This document shows positions 7,484 to 14,900 of a DNA stretch of 23,869 nucleotides, piece by piece. The notes below the pieces were generated by a model, which saw only the letters and a program-made list of their open reading frames with translations, made no database searches and was not told where the DNA came from. Every line of letters begins with the position of its first letter. Within the stretch, counting starts at the first letter, position 1. Source of the DNA: Euryarchaeota archaeon UBA86 (lineage in GTDB: Archaea > Thermoplasmatota > Poseidoniia > Poseidoniales > Thalassarchaeaceae); assembly GCA_002503055.1 (NCBI GenBank), contig DAQX01000002.1, forward strand, positions 1 to 23,869, in the 5' to 3' direction. Both the position numbers and the translations under genes were made by a program.

Positions 7484-8457
7484 CGCTTGTTTGTCCACGG
7501 CATCAGCAGTGCCTTAGTCACATGGAATGCAATTTCAGGATTCTCTCTAAGGCGGCGCATGCTATACTCATACCACTTGGTACCGTATGGGACATATACC
7601 CTTGTGATATGTCCTTGTTCGGAGAGTTTGCGTCTGACATCTCCTCTGACTCCGAGTAAGAATTGAAATTCGTATCCCGGGCCTTTACCAGCGCACACAT
7701 TAGGTGGTTCAGTGTGTCTCGGATCAGGCTTATCTGGGCCCATGTCCCGGCTCTTCAAGGCGGCTAGAGAGTATGCAATTACAGGATTATCATGCGATGC
7801 GATAGCAGTGTATGCTCCAGAATCTAACATAGCATCGATTGAGTCGTTAGTAGCATGCACAATATCCCAATATTTGGCGTGGGCAATGTTCTCGGGTTCT
7901 AGATAGATTCCTTTGCAGATTCTGAAATCCGAATTCTTACCAGTAGCAGCGTAAATATCGCCGATGTCAGATAGAGTGCGCAACAGTCTGCCTTGCAGAA
8001 CTACTCCGATGTTGTGAAGTCCTTTCTCATGGAGGGTAGTACAGACATCGATGGTTTGGTCTGTTACTCTGTGGTCTTCCATGTCCAAGCGTACGAACAT
8101 GTTGTGATTCGCTGCCTTCTTGACTAGATTCTCTATGTTGATTAAAGCTGCATCGGGATCAATTAGAAGGCCGAATGCAGTGGGTTTAATTGAGATATTT
8201 GCATCTAAATCGTTCTCCACAATAGAGTCTATCAAATTCGAGTATTCTTCGATAAAGAATTCAGCCTCTTCCATTGAACTGATTTCCTCGCCTAGAACAT
8301 CAACGGTGAAACAGGCACCTTGGTCGGTCATTTCACGCATTAGAGAAATTGCACTTTGCATGTCAGAACCGGCGACATATCTCTTCGATACCCAACGGAT
8401 TAATGCCTTGGGAGTAATCGGCATCAAGCCGACTACCAACTGTCCGAACAGTCTCAT
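7480..8457 (-). CDS. Proline dehydrogenase (FAD-dependent)
   Basis: It oxidises L-proline to pyrroline-5-carboxylate and passes electrons through FAD to the respiratory chain. The 325-residue length matches monofunctional PRODH. Family motifs in order: SIKPTAFG (Lys91), FVRLDMED (122-128), VVLQGRLLRT (152-161), FRICKGIY (178-185), ASHDNPV (220-226), YEFQFLLGVR (262-271), RVYVPYG (286-292) and YSMRRLREN (298-306), which includes substrate-carboxylate arginines. ATG 8457 is chosen over the in-frame GTG at 8463. It lies 42 bases downstream of the D-aminoacyl-tRNA deacylase gene on the same strand, probably one transcript. No pyrroline-5-carboxylate dehydrogenase is in the window, so the second step must be encoded elsewhere. 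Confidence 0.93.
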   Translation of the reverse strand: MRLFGQLVVGLMPITPKALIRWVSKRYVAGSDMQSAISLMREMTDQGACFTVDVLGEEISSMEEAEFFIEEYSNLIDSIVENDLDANISIKPTAFGLLIDPDAALINIENLVKKAANHNMFVRLDMEDHRVTDQTIDVCTTLHEKGLHNIGVVLQGRLLRTLSDIGDIYAATGKNSDFRICKGIYLEPENIAHAKYWDIVHATNDSIDAMLDSGAYTAIASHDNPVIAYSLAALKSRDMGPDKPDPRHTEPPNVCAGKGPGYEFQFLLGVRGDVRRKLSEQGHITRVYVPYGTKWYEYSMRRLRENPEIAFHVTKALLMPWTNKR

Positions 8458-8499
8458 CAGCACTCTGCAAGACTGGACAAGCCTTCACAATTGCGAGTG

Positions 8500-9429
8500 C
8501 TAATTCAGGTCATTTCCCCGTCTTACTGGTACCTCTAACTCTTCCAAAAGGCTCAGAATTGCTGTTCGCTGCCAGCCCTTGAACGACTTTCTATCGAGAT
8601 ACGCGAAGAGATTTCCTCCCGGGAATGCTGCTCTAGTTGATTCAACTGAGACTTGAATCGAATGTCTCCATGATCCTGTGGGTTCCTGTTCATCTTCTGA
8701 AGTTTCAAATGGAAGAGCATAGTTGGCCAACAGGTGACCTGCCCATAGATTCGTATCTGACAAAACCGCCTTATGTCTTGGCGCATAGTGACCCCCTCCT
8801 AAGCCGATCATAACATCTCCACCTTCTCGCCATGAAACCGGTTCTGATTCTTTGAGTCCTAGATTTTGTGCGATAACACTGGCCCAAGCATCGGCCGCTT
8901 CCTTACTATTCCACTGCTCCTCGGTTGAGCCTATTTCGATATACAGAGTTGGTTTTGTCAAAACAGGTCCGTGATGGGTGGTCTCTAGAGTCAAGTCGTA
9001 CTCCCTGTCTAGGCCGCGCGACCTGCCTTCAGCCAACATGCCTCTGAATAGCGAAGCAAATCTTGGAGAAGGGGGGACTACTGTACCCTTCTTGCCTCCG
9101 GCTTGACCTTTTTCTCCGTGAGGAGTCTCTCCTGGAATTCCTATTGCGTGAAGCGTCAGAGCAGGAGTATTTGTCGCCGATACATGCCTAGAGAGAATCA
9201 ATACCTCTTCGATATTACAATCAGCATTTTCCTCATGGATTGAATCAATACCATCTGCATGGATGTGCAATTCCTCGATGAGAACTAGGTGGATTTCGCG
9301 TTCTAGGTGTTGATGCATGGTACCATGAGGAAGAACTGTTGGCCCTGACCAGCCGCCTAGTTCGAGCATCGCTCGATATAGATTGAGAGATGCACCGTCC
9401 TGAGAGGAGGCGAGTAACAGTATGGCCAT
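8500..9429 (-). CDS. dtdA: D-aminoacyl-tRNA deacylase, archaeal/plant DTD2 (GEK1) type
   Basis: It hydrolyses D-amino acids mischarged onto tRNA, a proofreading step in the cytoplasm. The 309-residue product has the family's motifs: SRHVSATNTPALTLHAIG (80-97), PPSPR (119-123), TTHHGPVLTKPTLYIEIGSTEEQW (about 150-173) and GLGGGHYAPRH (209-219) with its histidines. The frame extends upstream to 9615, but the N-terminus MAILLLASSQDGASLN at 9429 matches the family's usual beginning, and a TATA-like element 22-28 bases upstream gives a leaderless start there. ATG 9462 is a second choice but would place the start upstream of that element. Residues 101-118 form a Gly/Lys-rich loop. It is divergent from the propeller gene and in line with proline dehydrogenase. 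Confidence 0.92.
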   Translation of the reverse strand: MAILLLASSQDGASLNLYRAMLELGGWSGPTVLPHGTMHQHLEREIHLVLIEELHIHADGIDSIHEENADCNIEEVLILSRHVSATNTPALTLHAIGIPGETPHGEKGQAGGKKGTVVPPSPRFASLFRGMLAEGRSRGLDREYDLTLETTHHGPVLTKPTLYIEIGSTEEQWNSKEAADAWASVIAQNLGLKESEPVSWREGGDVMIGLGGGHYAPRHKAVLSDTNLWAGHLLANYALPFETSEDEQEPTGSWRHSIQVSVESTRAAFPGGNLFAYLDRKSFKGWQRTAILSLLEELEVPVRRGNDLN

Positions 9430-9448
9430 GTCTCGCGATGGGGGCGCT

Positions 9449-9460
9449 CGTATAATCTCC
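9449..9460. promoter_or_regulatory. Central TATA-like element between divergent dtdA and propeller genes
   Basis: CGTATAATCTCC (plus) / GGAGATTATACG (minus) contains a TATA core that reads acceptably in both directions. It lies about 25 bases from ATG 9429 on the minus strand and about 29 bases from GTG 9483 on the plus strand, within a 53-bp gap. This also decides the dtdA start. Confidence 0.45.
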
Positions 9461-9482
9461 ATAGCCACACCTTCAAGCACCA

Positions 9483-10403
9483 GTGGCGCGAGGAACCGGT
9501 GTGCAAGATACTCGGTATGACTTCCAGCCGATGAGGGTCGACCATGGTGACGAGACGAATATACTAGTCGGGTGCTCGGGAGAGTTACTGAGAATAGATC
9601 CTGACGGCACTCCAATGTATGAGCCCGTCACACCGTTCCCGGCTAATGTCTCAGACGGAGTGGTCATTGGAGAATCATGGATTGGAACTTGGGTTGATCC
9701 TGAGTTGAGAGAAGCCAGAATGGCTGCTTTGCCATTATTAGGAAAATGGGAAGACGGAGCAGGTAGGCAGCAATTGAGAGAACATCCCAATTCCGAGATA
9801 TTGATGCCTGCATCATCGATTTGGTCTAGGCGTCTCGATGCCGAACCCATGGCGCTCACGCGTGTTGCGAATGGCGTGGTTTTTGCGACCTTGAATAGAG
9901 GCATCTACATGATTGACGAAAAAGCACAGGAGTTTTGGCGGACCTCCTACCCTCAGTGGCCCAATCTAAGGAAATTCCAATACACTGACACTCTAGTTTC
10001 ATGTACTGAGTTTGAGGGCAGAATAGCAGTCTGGTCTAGATCCGGAACTATCACTATTCTTGATGCGAAAGACGGGTCTTTCATTTCCAACCAAGTCGTT
10101 TCACTGACTGGCCCATTAGCAGGGGTTGAATATAGCAAAGATGGAGGTTGGCTCCTAATTCTGGAGAATGGTGGCATTTGTCTACTGAGTGATTTGCAGA
10201 ATACACCTCAACTGGTGGACACCCCTGGTCCAGTCTTCGATGTACGATTTGCTAATGGTGGATGGAAGTGGACAGGTTGGAGACATGATGGCTACAATGA
10301 CGGGCAGAAATCAGAGACGGTCGATAGACGAGATATCGGAATCGCACTGGTAGGAGAGAATGTCATTACAAATGATGGAAGATTGGATACTTTCAGAGTC
10401 TAA
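9483..10403 (+). CDS. Beta-propeller (WD40/PQQ-like) protein, function unknown
   Basis: The 306-residue product has no signal peptide or membrane helix, so it is probably cytoplasmic. Repeated strand patterns of the form small-hydrophobic-Asp-G/D-G are seen, for example LVGCSGELLRIDPDG (28-42), VSCTEFEGRIAVWSRSGTITILDAKDG and GVEYSKDGGWLLILENGGICLLSDL. These resemble WD40 or PQQ-type blades and suggest about five to seven of them. GTG 9483 is the first available start and fits the TATA-like element at 9449-9460. No catalytic motif is visible; a scaffold or regulatory role is the usual guess. Its TAA stop overlaps the stop of the convergent rps27ae gene. Confidence 0.75.
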   Translation: MARGTGVQDTRYDFQPMRVDHGDETNILVGCSGELLRIDPDGTPMYEPVTPFPANVSDGVVIGESWIGTWVDPELREARMAALPLLGKWEDGAGRQQLREHPNSEILMPASSIWSRRLDAEPMALTRVANGVVFATLNRGIYMIDEKAQEFWRTSYPQWPNLRKFQYTDTLVSCTEFEGRIAVWSRSGTITILDAKDGSFISNQVVSLTGPLAGVEYSKDGGWLLILENGGICLLSDLQNTPQLVDTPGPVFDVRFANGGWKWTGWRHDGYNDGQKSETVDRRDIGIALVGENVITNDGRLDTFRV

Positions 10404-10579
10404 TCACTCATCTTAACGGTGTAACCACACTTTCCACATGACTTTCGATCTTTGTGAACAGCAAGGAAGACACCTGGCCCACATCCTTCCTCGGGGCAGA
10501 ACTCTCCGTTTCGTTTCAATTCGCCACCCTCTACAGAGTACTTTGAGTGCTTAGCATTAGGATTTGGTCCATCTCCCAT
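10400..10579 (-). CDS. rps27ae: Small ribosomal subunit protein eS31 (S27Ae)
   Basis: This 59-residue zinc-binding protein of the archaeal 30S subunit has cysteines at 28, 33, 48 and 51 (CPEEGC and CGKC), the family's zinc ligands, and the typical core HKDRKSCGKCGYT. Archaeal members lack the ubiquitin extension found in eukaryotes, as here. ATG 10579 is preferred; GTG 10582 directly before it is also possible. Either start overlaps the rps24e stop, and GGAGGC a few bases upstream serves as the Shine-Dalgarno sequence. It is the last gene of the operon, and its stop overlaps that of the convergent propeller gene. Confidence 0.95.
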   Translation of the reverse strand: MGDGPNPNAKHSKYSVEGGELKRNGEFCPEEGCGPGVFLAVHKDRKSCGKCGYTVKMSD

Positions 10580-10950
10580 CACTCATCGCCTCCCTCGGAC
10601 TCTTCCTCTTCAGGGGTTTCTTCTGCGGCCTCTTCCTCGGCGGGTTCGGATTCAGAAGTTGGAGGTGTAGAATCACTCTCTGAGGAATGTCTGGTTTTGA
10701 CATACTCAGGTTCGAGTTCAGCAGACTCTGCCGACCCGTAGACAAGTGCCATTCCTGTAGTCTGAGCCATTCCAAATCTTGTGTTCACATCCTTGACGAA
10801 AACGAGCTCTTCCTTGGCCCCAGGTTCTGCCCTAGCGGCAGCGGCCCTGATGTCTGTACGAGATGGAGTAGGTGAGTTGGCATGGTTCCAGACGAAGTGT
10901 ATCTCGACTCTGTCCAATAGTGGATTCTCTTTTCTTTCTGTGACTTCCAT
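10579..10950 (-). CDS. rps24e: Small ribosomal subunit protein eS24 with long acidic tail
   Basis: The 123-residue product is a 30S protein. Residues 1-88 are the S24e fold, with NPLLDRVEIHF, TPSRTDIRAAAA and VKDVNTRFGMAQTTGMALVY being diagnostic. Residues 89-123 are an extension made almost only of Ser, Glu, Asp, Pro, Thr and Ala. Most archaeal eS24 proteins are close to 100 residues, so the tail is an addition, probably disordered. A strong Shine-Dalgarno GAGGAGGT lies 7 bases before ATG 10950 (10967-10958 region). It is third in the operon, 13 bases after spt4 and overlapping rps27ae. Confidence 0.94.
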   Translation of the reverse strand: MEVTERKENPLLDRVEIHFVWNHANSPTPSRTDIRAAAARAEPGAKEELVFVKDVNTRFGMAQTTGMALVYGSAESAELEPEYVKTRHSSESDSTPPTSESEPAEEEAAEETPEEEESEGGDE

Positions 10951-10963
10951 CTAGAAACCTCCT

Positions 10964-11182
10964 CTATCGGATGTTGACCTTCAGGGCATAATTACCCGGA
11001 TCTGAGACATTCAGCCTCTTGGCGACCTCTGAGCGATGAGGGTCGAGAATTACGACAAAACCCTGCCAATCGGTGGTTACAGGAGCCCCGGGGCATTGCA
11101 TGCACTGAGGCGGGTCAGTTTTCTTCTCCGGATCTGGGAGAATCCTATTGCACTCGCCGCATGCAAAGGGTTGCTTGGCCAT
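10964..11182 (-). CDS. spt4: Transcription elongation factor Spt4 (RpoE2)
   Basis: The 72-residue zinc protein pairs with Spt5 and clamps RNA polymerase for processive elongation. CGEC (8-11) and CMQC (27-30) are the zinc ligands, and DWQGFVVILDP with the final KLNVSDPGNYALKV-like stretch is the family core that contacts Spt5. The frame extends 12 codons upstream into rpoE, but ATG 11182 gives the standard MAKQPFACGEC start and has GAGGAGG 9 bases before it. The rpoE stop lies immediately upstream (11184), so the two are translationally linked. Residues 12-26 form a slightly charged loop between the zinc pairs. Confidence 0.95.
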   Translation of the reverse strand: MAKQPFACGECNRILPDPEKKTDPPQCMQCPGAPVTTDWQGFVVILDPHRSEVAKRLNVSDPGNYALKVNIR

Positions 11183-11183
11183 C

Positions 11184-11741
11184 TCAATCTTCCTCCTCGC
11201 CAAGCCAGTCGAATGCACCTAGCCCTTCCATCTTGCAGTTCAGGCCAATCTTGGACGATCTTGGGTCGTTCTGATTGATAGACTTAGAAACAATCCTAGA
11301 TCGAACTGGAGATCCTTCCTCGAGGTGCTTACCACTCTGAGTGCCCTCAATTCTCTTACTTTGGACTCCAAGATGAACTTGTACAGGTTCATCAAGAATC
11401 TGTGACTTGTGGAGTAGGGCCTCTACGGGGCCAATCCTGACGAATGCACCATATTCGGATATCTCCGAAACTGCTCCGTCGATTACCTCGTTATTCTCCA
11501 TAGTGAAGATTAGTGCCTTGAAGCGAACATTTTGGTAAATCGCCCCGTCACCGTGGATAATTTTTCCCCTTCCTACTGCCTCATGATCGAAGGTCAGAAG
11601 AGTGTAATCTTCATTCTCATCGAAACGCCCCTCAAAGGCATCGTGAGCTAGTTCGTCTATGTGCTCTTCCAGCTTTCTTCCTGCACGAATATATTCTGCA
11701 GGAATGCGTATAGTGTCCTCCCTTGTTATGAGGCTGTACAT
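11184..11741 (-). CDS. rpoE: DNA-directed RNA polymerase subunit Rpo7 (RpoE/E')
   Basis: The 185-residue stalk subunit binds RNA emerging from the polymerase with partner Rpo4. The N-terminal tip domain (1-80) starts with MYSLITREDTIRIPAEY, and the S1/OB fold follows (about 82-165), with GAVSEISEYGAFVRIGPVEALLHKSQI being the typical S1 stretch. Length and order match archaeal Rpo7. It heads the operon rpoE-spt4-rps24e-rps27ae, a linkage widely conserved in archaea. TTCATTAGG about 20-28 bases upstream of ATG 11741 is a weak TATA candidate. In many archaea kae1 follows this cluster; here a convergent propeller gene does. Confidence 0.95.
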   Translation of the reverse strand: MYSLITREDTIRIPAEYIRAGRKLEEHIDELAHDAFEGRFDENEDYTLLTFDHEAVGRGKIIHGDGAIYQNVRFKALIFTMENNEVIDGAVSEISEYGAFVRIGPVEALLHKSQILDEPVQVHLGVQSKRIEGTQSGKHLEEGSPVRSRIVSKSINQNDPRSSKIGLNCKMEGLGAFDWLGEEED

Positions 11742-11912
11742 GTTTCCAGGCTCCTAATGAACTCGGCCAAAGGACAGCCAAAGGAAGGGAGTTTGCCTCC
11801 CGTCCCTCATCGGCGGTACCTCTGGAGGAGAGTTCCTTGTGACTCGGCGACCGACCCGTCCTGTATAAGCGCAACGGATGGAATGTTCCGTTCGGCTAAA
11901 CCCTCAGTGCTT

Positions 11913-11929
11913 TCAGACCGTAGGTCTGA
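11913..11929. promoter_or_regulatory. 17-bp perfect dyad upstream of the giant surface-protein gene, putative operator
   Basis: TCAGACC-GTA-GGTCTGA has 7-bp perfect arms around GTA and ends 37 bases before ATG 11966 and 6 bases before the TATA box. Read in the same sense, it matches the core dyad before the other secreted-protein gene (2830-2846) at 11 of 17 positions, including the CGTAG centre. Confidence 0.5.
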
Positions 11930-11935
11930 GTGAGG

Positions 11936-11941
11936 TTATAG
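11936..11941 (+). promoter_or_regulatory. TATA box of the giant surface-protein gene
   Basis: TTATAG lies 25-30 bases before ATG 11966, nearly identical in sequence and spacing to the box at 2814-2819. It supports a leaderless start at 11966 rather than the in-frame ATG six codons later. Confidence 0.55.
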
Positions 11942-11965
11942 GGCGAATGTTCAAGTGGATTCGGA

Positions 11966-14900
11966 ATGCCATCTCGTATTCTGATGACATCGTGCCCACA
12001 TGTGTCCCGCACCTCAAAGCTACGTAAAGCGGCTTTAGGAGTGGCCTTGTTGCTAGCAATGTCGCTGTCGCCTGCTCTATCATTTGATGATGTTGGACCT
12101 AGATCCGAGACCGGGGATGGAACTCAAGAAGCATGGATAGACGGAGGGCAGCCTTGGCCACAAGCAGGTAGAACTTCGGACAGACTGGCAGCAGTTCCAC
12201 CTCATGGCCCCGAGGGAGGTGCTGGAGATGATTCTCCGCAAGATGCTGTAGAACTCAAATCAATCGTTGAGCCTTCTATCAATTGGGCCTATGGCTCATA
12301 CACGATTGGGACAGATGCGCTTTCGACCCCTATTGCAGATTTTTCCGCCTCATTGAACATTGGAGAAGGGGCATCGCAGCGCTGTGCAGGAGGATCTCTA
12401 TTCACCATTCTAGTCCAGAAGGCTTCCTCTTCTGATCCGACATACCTGAGAATTATCGAAGGAGAAGATGCTGAGTTGGCTTGGGAAGCTGACTTGGGGC
12501 AAACTGAGTATGTGAAAGCGGCTCCGATGGTTGTCGATATCGATGGAGATGGAATGCAGGAAGTACTCGTCGTATACGATGACTCTGCTGGAGATTTGAG
12601 AATTGACGCGTGGTCCCCTAGGCTGACTTGCTCGGTTACTGGTTGGGCTACCTCAAGTGATTCTAGTGAACTGATGTGGAGCTGGATAGATACCGGCCTC
12701 TTCATCAGTAGTCCAGATGGACCCTATACATCATCGACTCTTGGAGGCCATAAGCCAACAACTCAGCCGTTGTTGGCAGATCTTGACTTCGACGGAGATG
12801 CTGAACTAGTTATTGCCGCGATTGAGGATACCTCCGATAAAAGTCCCCAAGTGATAGCACTGGGGATGTCTGACACTGGAGCCACTCTACTGTGGGATAA
12901 CACTCTCGACAAGGGTACACACCCATCTGATCCTGCTTTCGCCCGGACTGATGACAATACTGGATTCGTCCTTCTAACTACGATTCAGGATAGTACGGGC
13001 TCGATGTGGGTCTGGAAACTTGATCATGATGACGGTGAAGACAATTGGGGAGGATATTCCCTAGGCCCAGGAGAGAGCAATAGCGACTCTGCCCCGCATG
13101 TCAGACTTCCCGGACCAATAATTGCAAATCTAGATGGACAGAACGATCCGGAAATGATTCTTACCATACCTACTGACTCAGATGGTCAGAGTTCGGTCGA
13201 CGGCGCTGAATTCATCGGCATGGAGATTGGCAGTGCTGCTGAGATTTGGTCGTTTGAGGCATCGAACGGATTTGCAGATGCGCCTCCGACAGCCGTAGAT
13301 ACAGACGGAGATGGGCAACATGATAGAGTCTGCTGGGTTACCTGGTCCGAAGAGAATATACTGACTAGGCATGGACACGCGGGCTGTCATGACTTGGGTA
13401 CTAATCCAAGTCAGGCTTGGGTAAAGAGTCTGGAAAGAGAGGGAGGTAACACGAATGATGAGATTGCACTCTCTCCTGCCGCTTGGATGGATATTGATGA
13501 TAGTGGAGAGCCTGAGTTATTGGTCGCCTTCGGACGCAAAGTCTGGGCCTATGATGGAGAAGACGGGACAGTAGCCGATATTTGGGGCGGTTCAATCACA
13601 GTCTCACACAGAACATGGGCCGCGCCTTCTTTTGCAGACATAGATGGAGATGCTACCCTCGACATGGTGATTGGCGATACTGTCATTTCGCATGCTGTCG
13701 CCGATATCAGGCCTCTACTGGATTCTCGTGGCATAGACTTCAGTCCGAGTGAGCCTGATCCAGGAGAGCAGGTCACCGTTACTGCCTGGTTCGAGAACTC
13801 CGGTACTGCCGATACTGATGATCAGACAGAAGCTAAATTGTACGCAAATGGAGAATTAATTGGTGTTTACGAAGCTGGAGTAATGGAGCCGGTTGACCCT
13901 ACTGGAGATGGGAGCATCGAGTCATTCAGTACCTACTGGAGTGGCCCCCTAGGGGAGCATGAGTTTGAGTTGATTCTTGATCCTGGCTCAAATGTAAGTC
14001 AATCTAGAAGGGACAACGATGCTCAGACGGTGTCTTTGACTATCGTCCCTACATACAATGCCAGTTTCGAGATTCCTAGCGAGCCAGTCAGAGTTGACCC
14101 GGGCTCATCTACAATTACTCTTCCAACTGTTCGTTCAACAGGTAGGCTCGCAGGAACTTGGAGCCTAAGTGTAGACGGCAGTGGCTTACCTGAAGGTTGG
14201 AGTTGGCAAGATGAGACAGGCGGAGGTATGAGTGCTATCGAGATCGGAGTTGACCAGACATGGAGTCCAACATTGAGGGTTATGGCACCTGCAGACGCTC
14301 TAGGCTCTGACAATGGCCACCTTGGATTGACTCTGACTCTGGATTCAGACCCGCAGAACTACAGCGCCTACGCAACACTACCAGTCGAAGCGAATCGCAC
14401 AAGAGGCCTGTCACTCAGAGGTCCGGATGGAACTGCGTCCAGTTCTGGATACGGGCTGATCGGTGGCGAAGCGGATGCTTGGATATTAGTGCACAATCTA
14501 GGCAATGCAGATGAGACTCCGATAATTCAGGTAGGCGGAACTAGTTGGGGAGATACAGATGAAGATGGTCAAACAGACAATGTAGTCAGCTTGTATGACT
14601 TGGAAGGTAACTCATTGCCTGCTCTTAGCTTATCTGCAGGCGAGGTAAAACTAGTCACTGCGAGATTGAATGTCCCTTCTAATGTTGAACTTGGCGACTC
14701 TGTGAGTACACAAATGACCATGTGCGTAGGGAGTGGAGATGAAGAAGAGTGTTCTACCATATCTCTATCCTTTGAGGCATCAGGAGTGGTTGCTGATGCA
14801 CATCAGCGAAGTGTTCCTACGAGTGGCCTACAATGGGAAGTCGTGGCAGAAATGCCATCCAACTCCGGGCAGTTGACTTGGTCTTTGTCCGACTCTGGAA

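Larger units (their letters stand above)
11742..11965. other. 224-bp intergenic region with several inverted repeats
   Basis: This is the longest gap between confidently assigned protein genes. It holds, in order, GGGAG-TTTGC-CTCCC (11787-11801), a TATA-like CTGTATAAGC at 11861-11870 on the plus strand, AACGGA...TCCGTT (11873-11892), the 17-bp dyad at 11913-11929, and the TATA box at 11936-11941. A small RNA starting near 11890 from the 11861 element is possible, but nothing proves it. Open frames that cross the gap are shadows of rpoE. Confidence 0.5.

Noticed and set aside
8461..8507. GCACTC...GAGTGC inverted repeat between dtdA and proline dehydrogenase
   Set aside because: Arms of six bases are separated by more than 30 bases; too weak to claim as a hairpin or operator.
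11661..11933. Possible small gene in the gap between rpoE and the surface protein
   Set aside because: Its first third is antisense to rpoE, the rest has no conserved features, and it runs through the dyad at 11913-11929.
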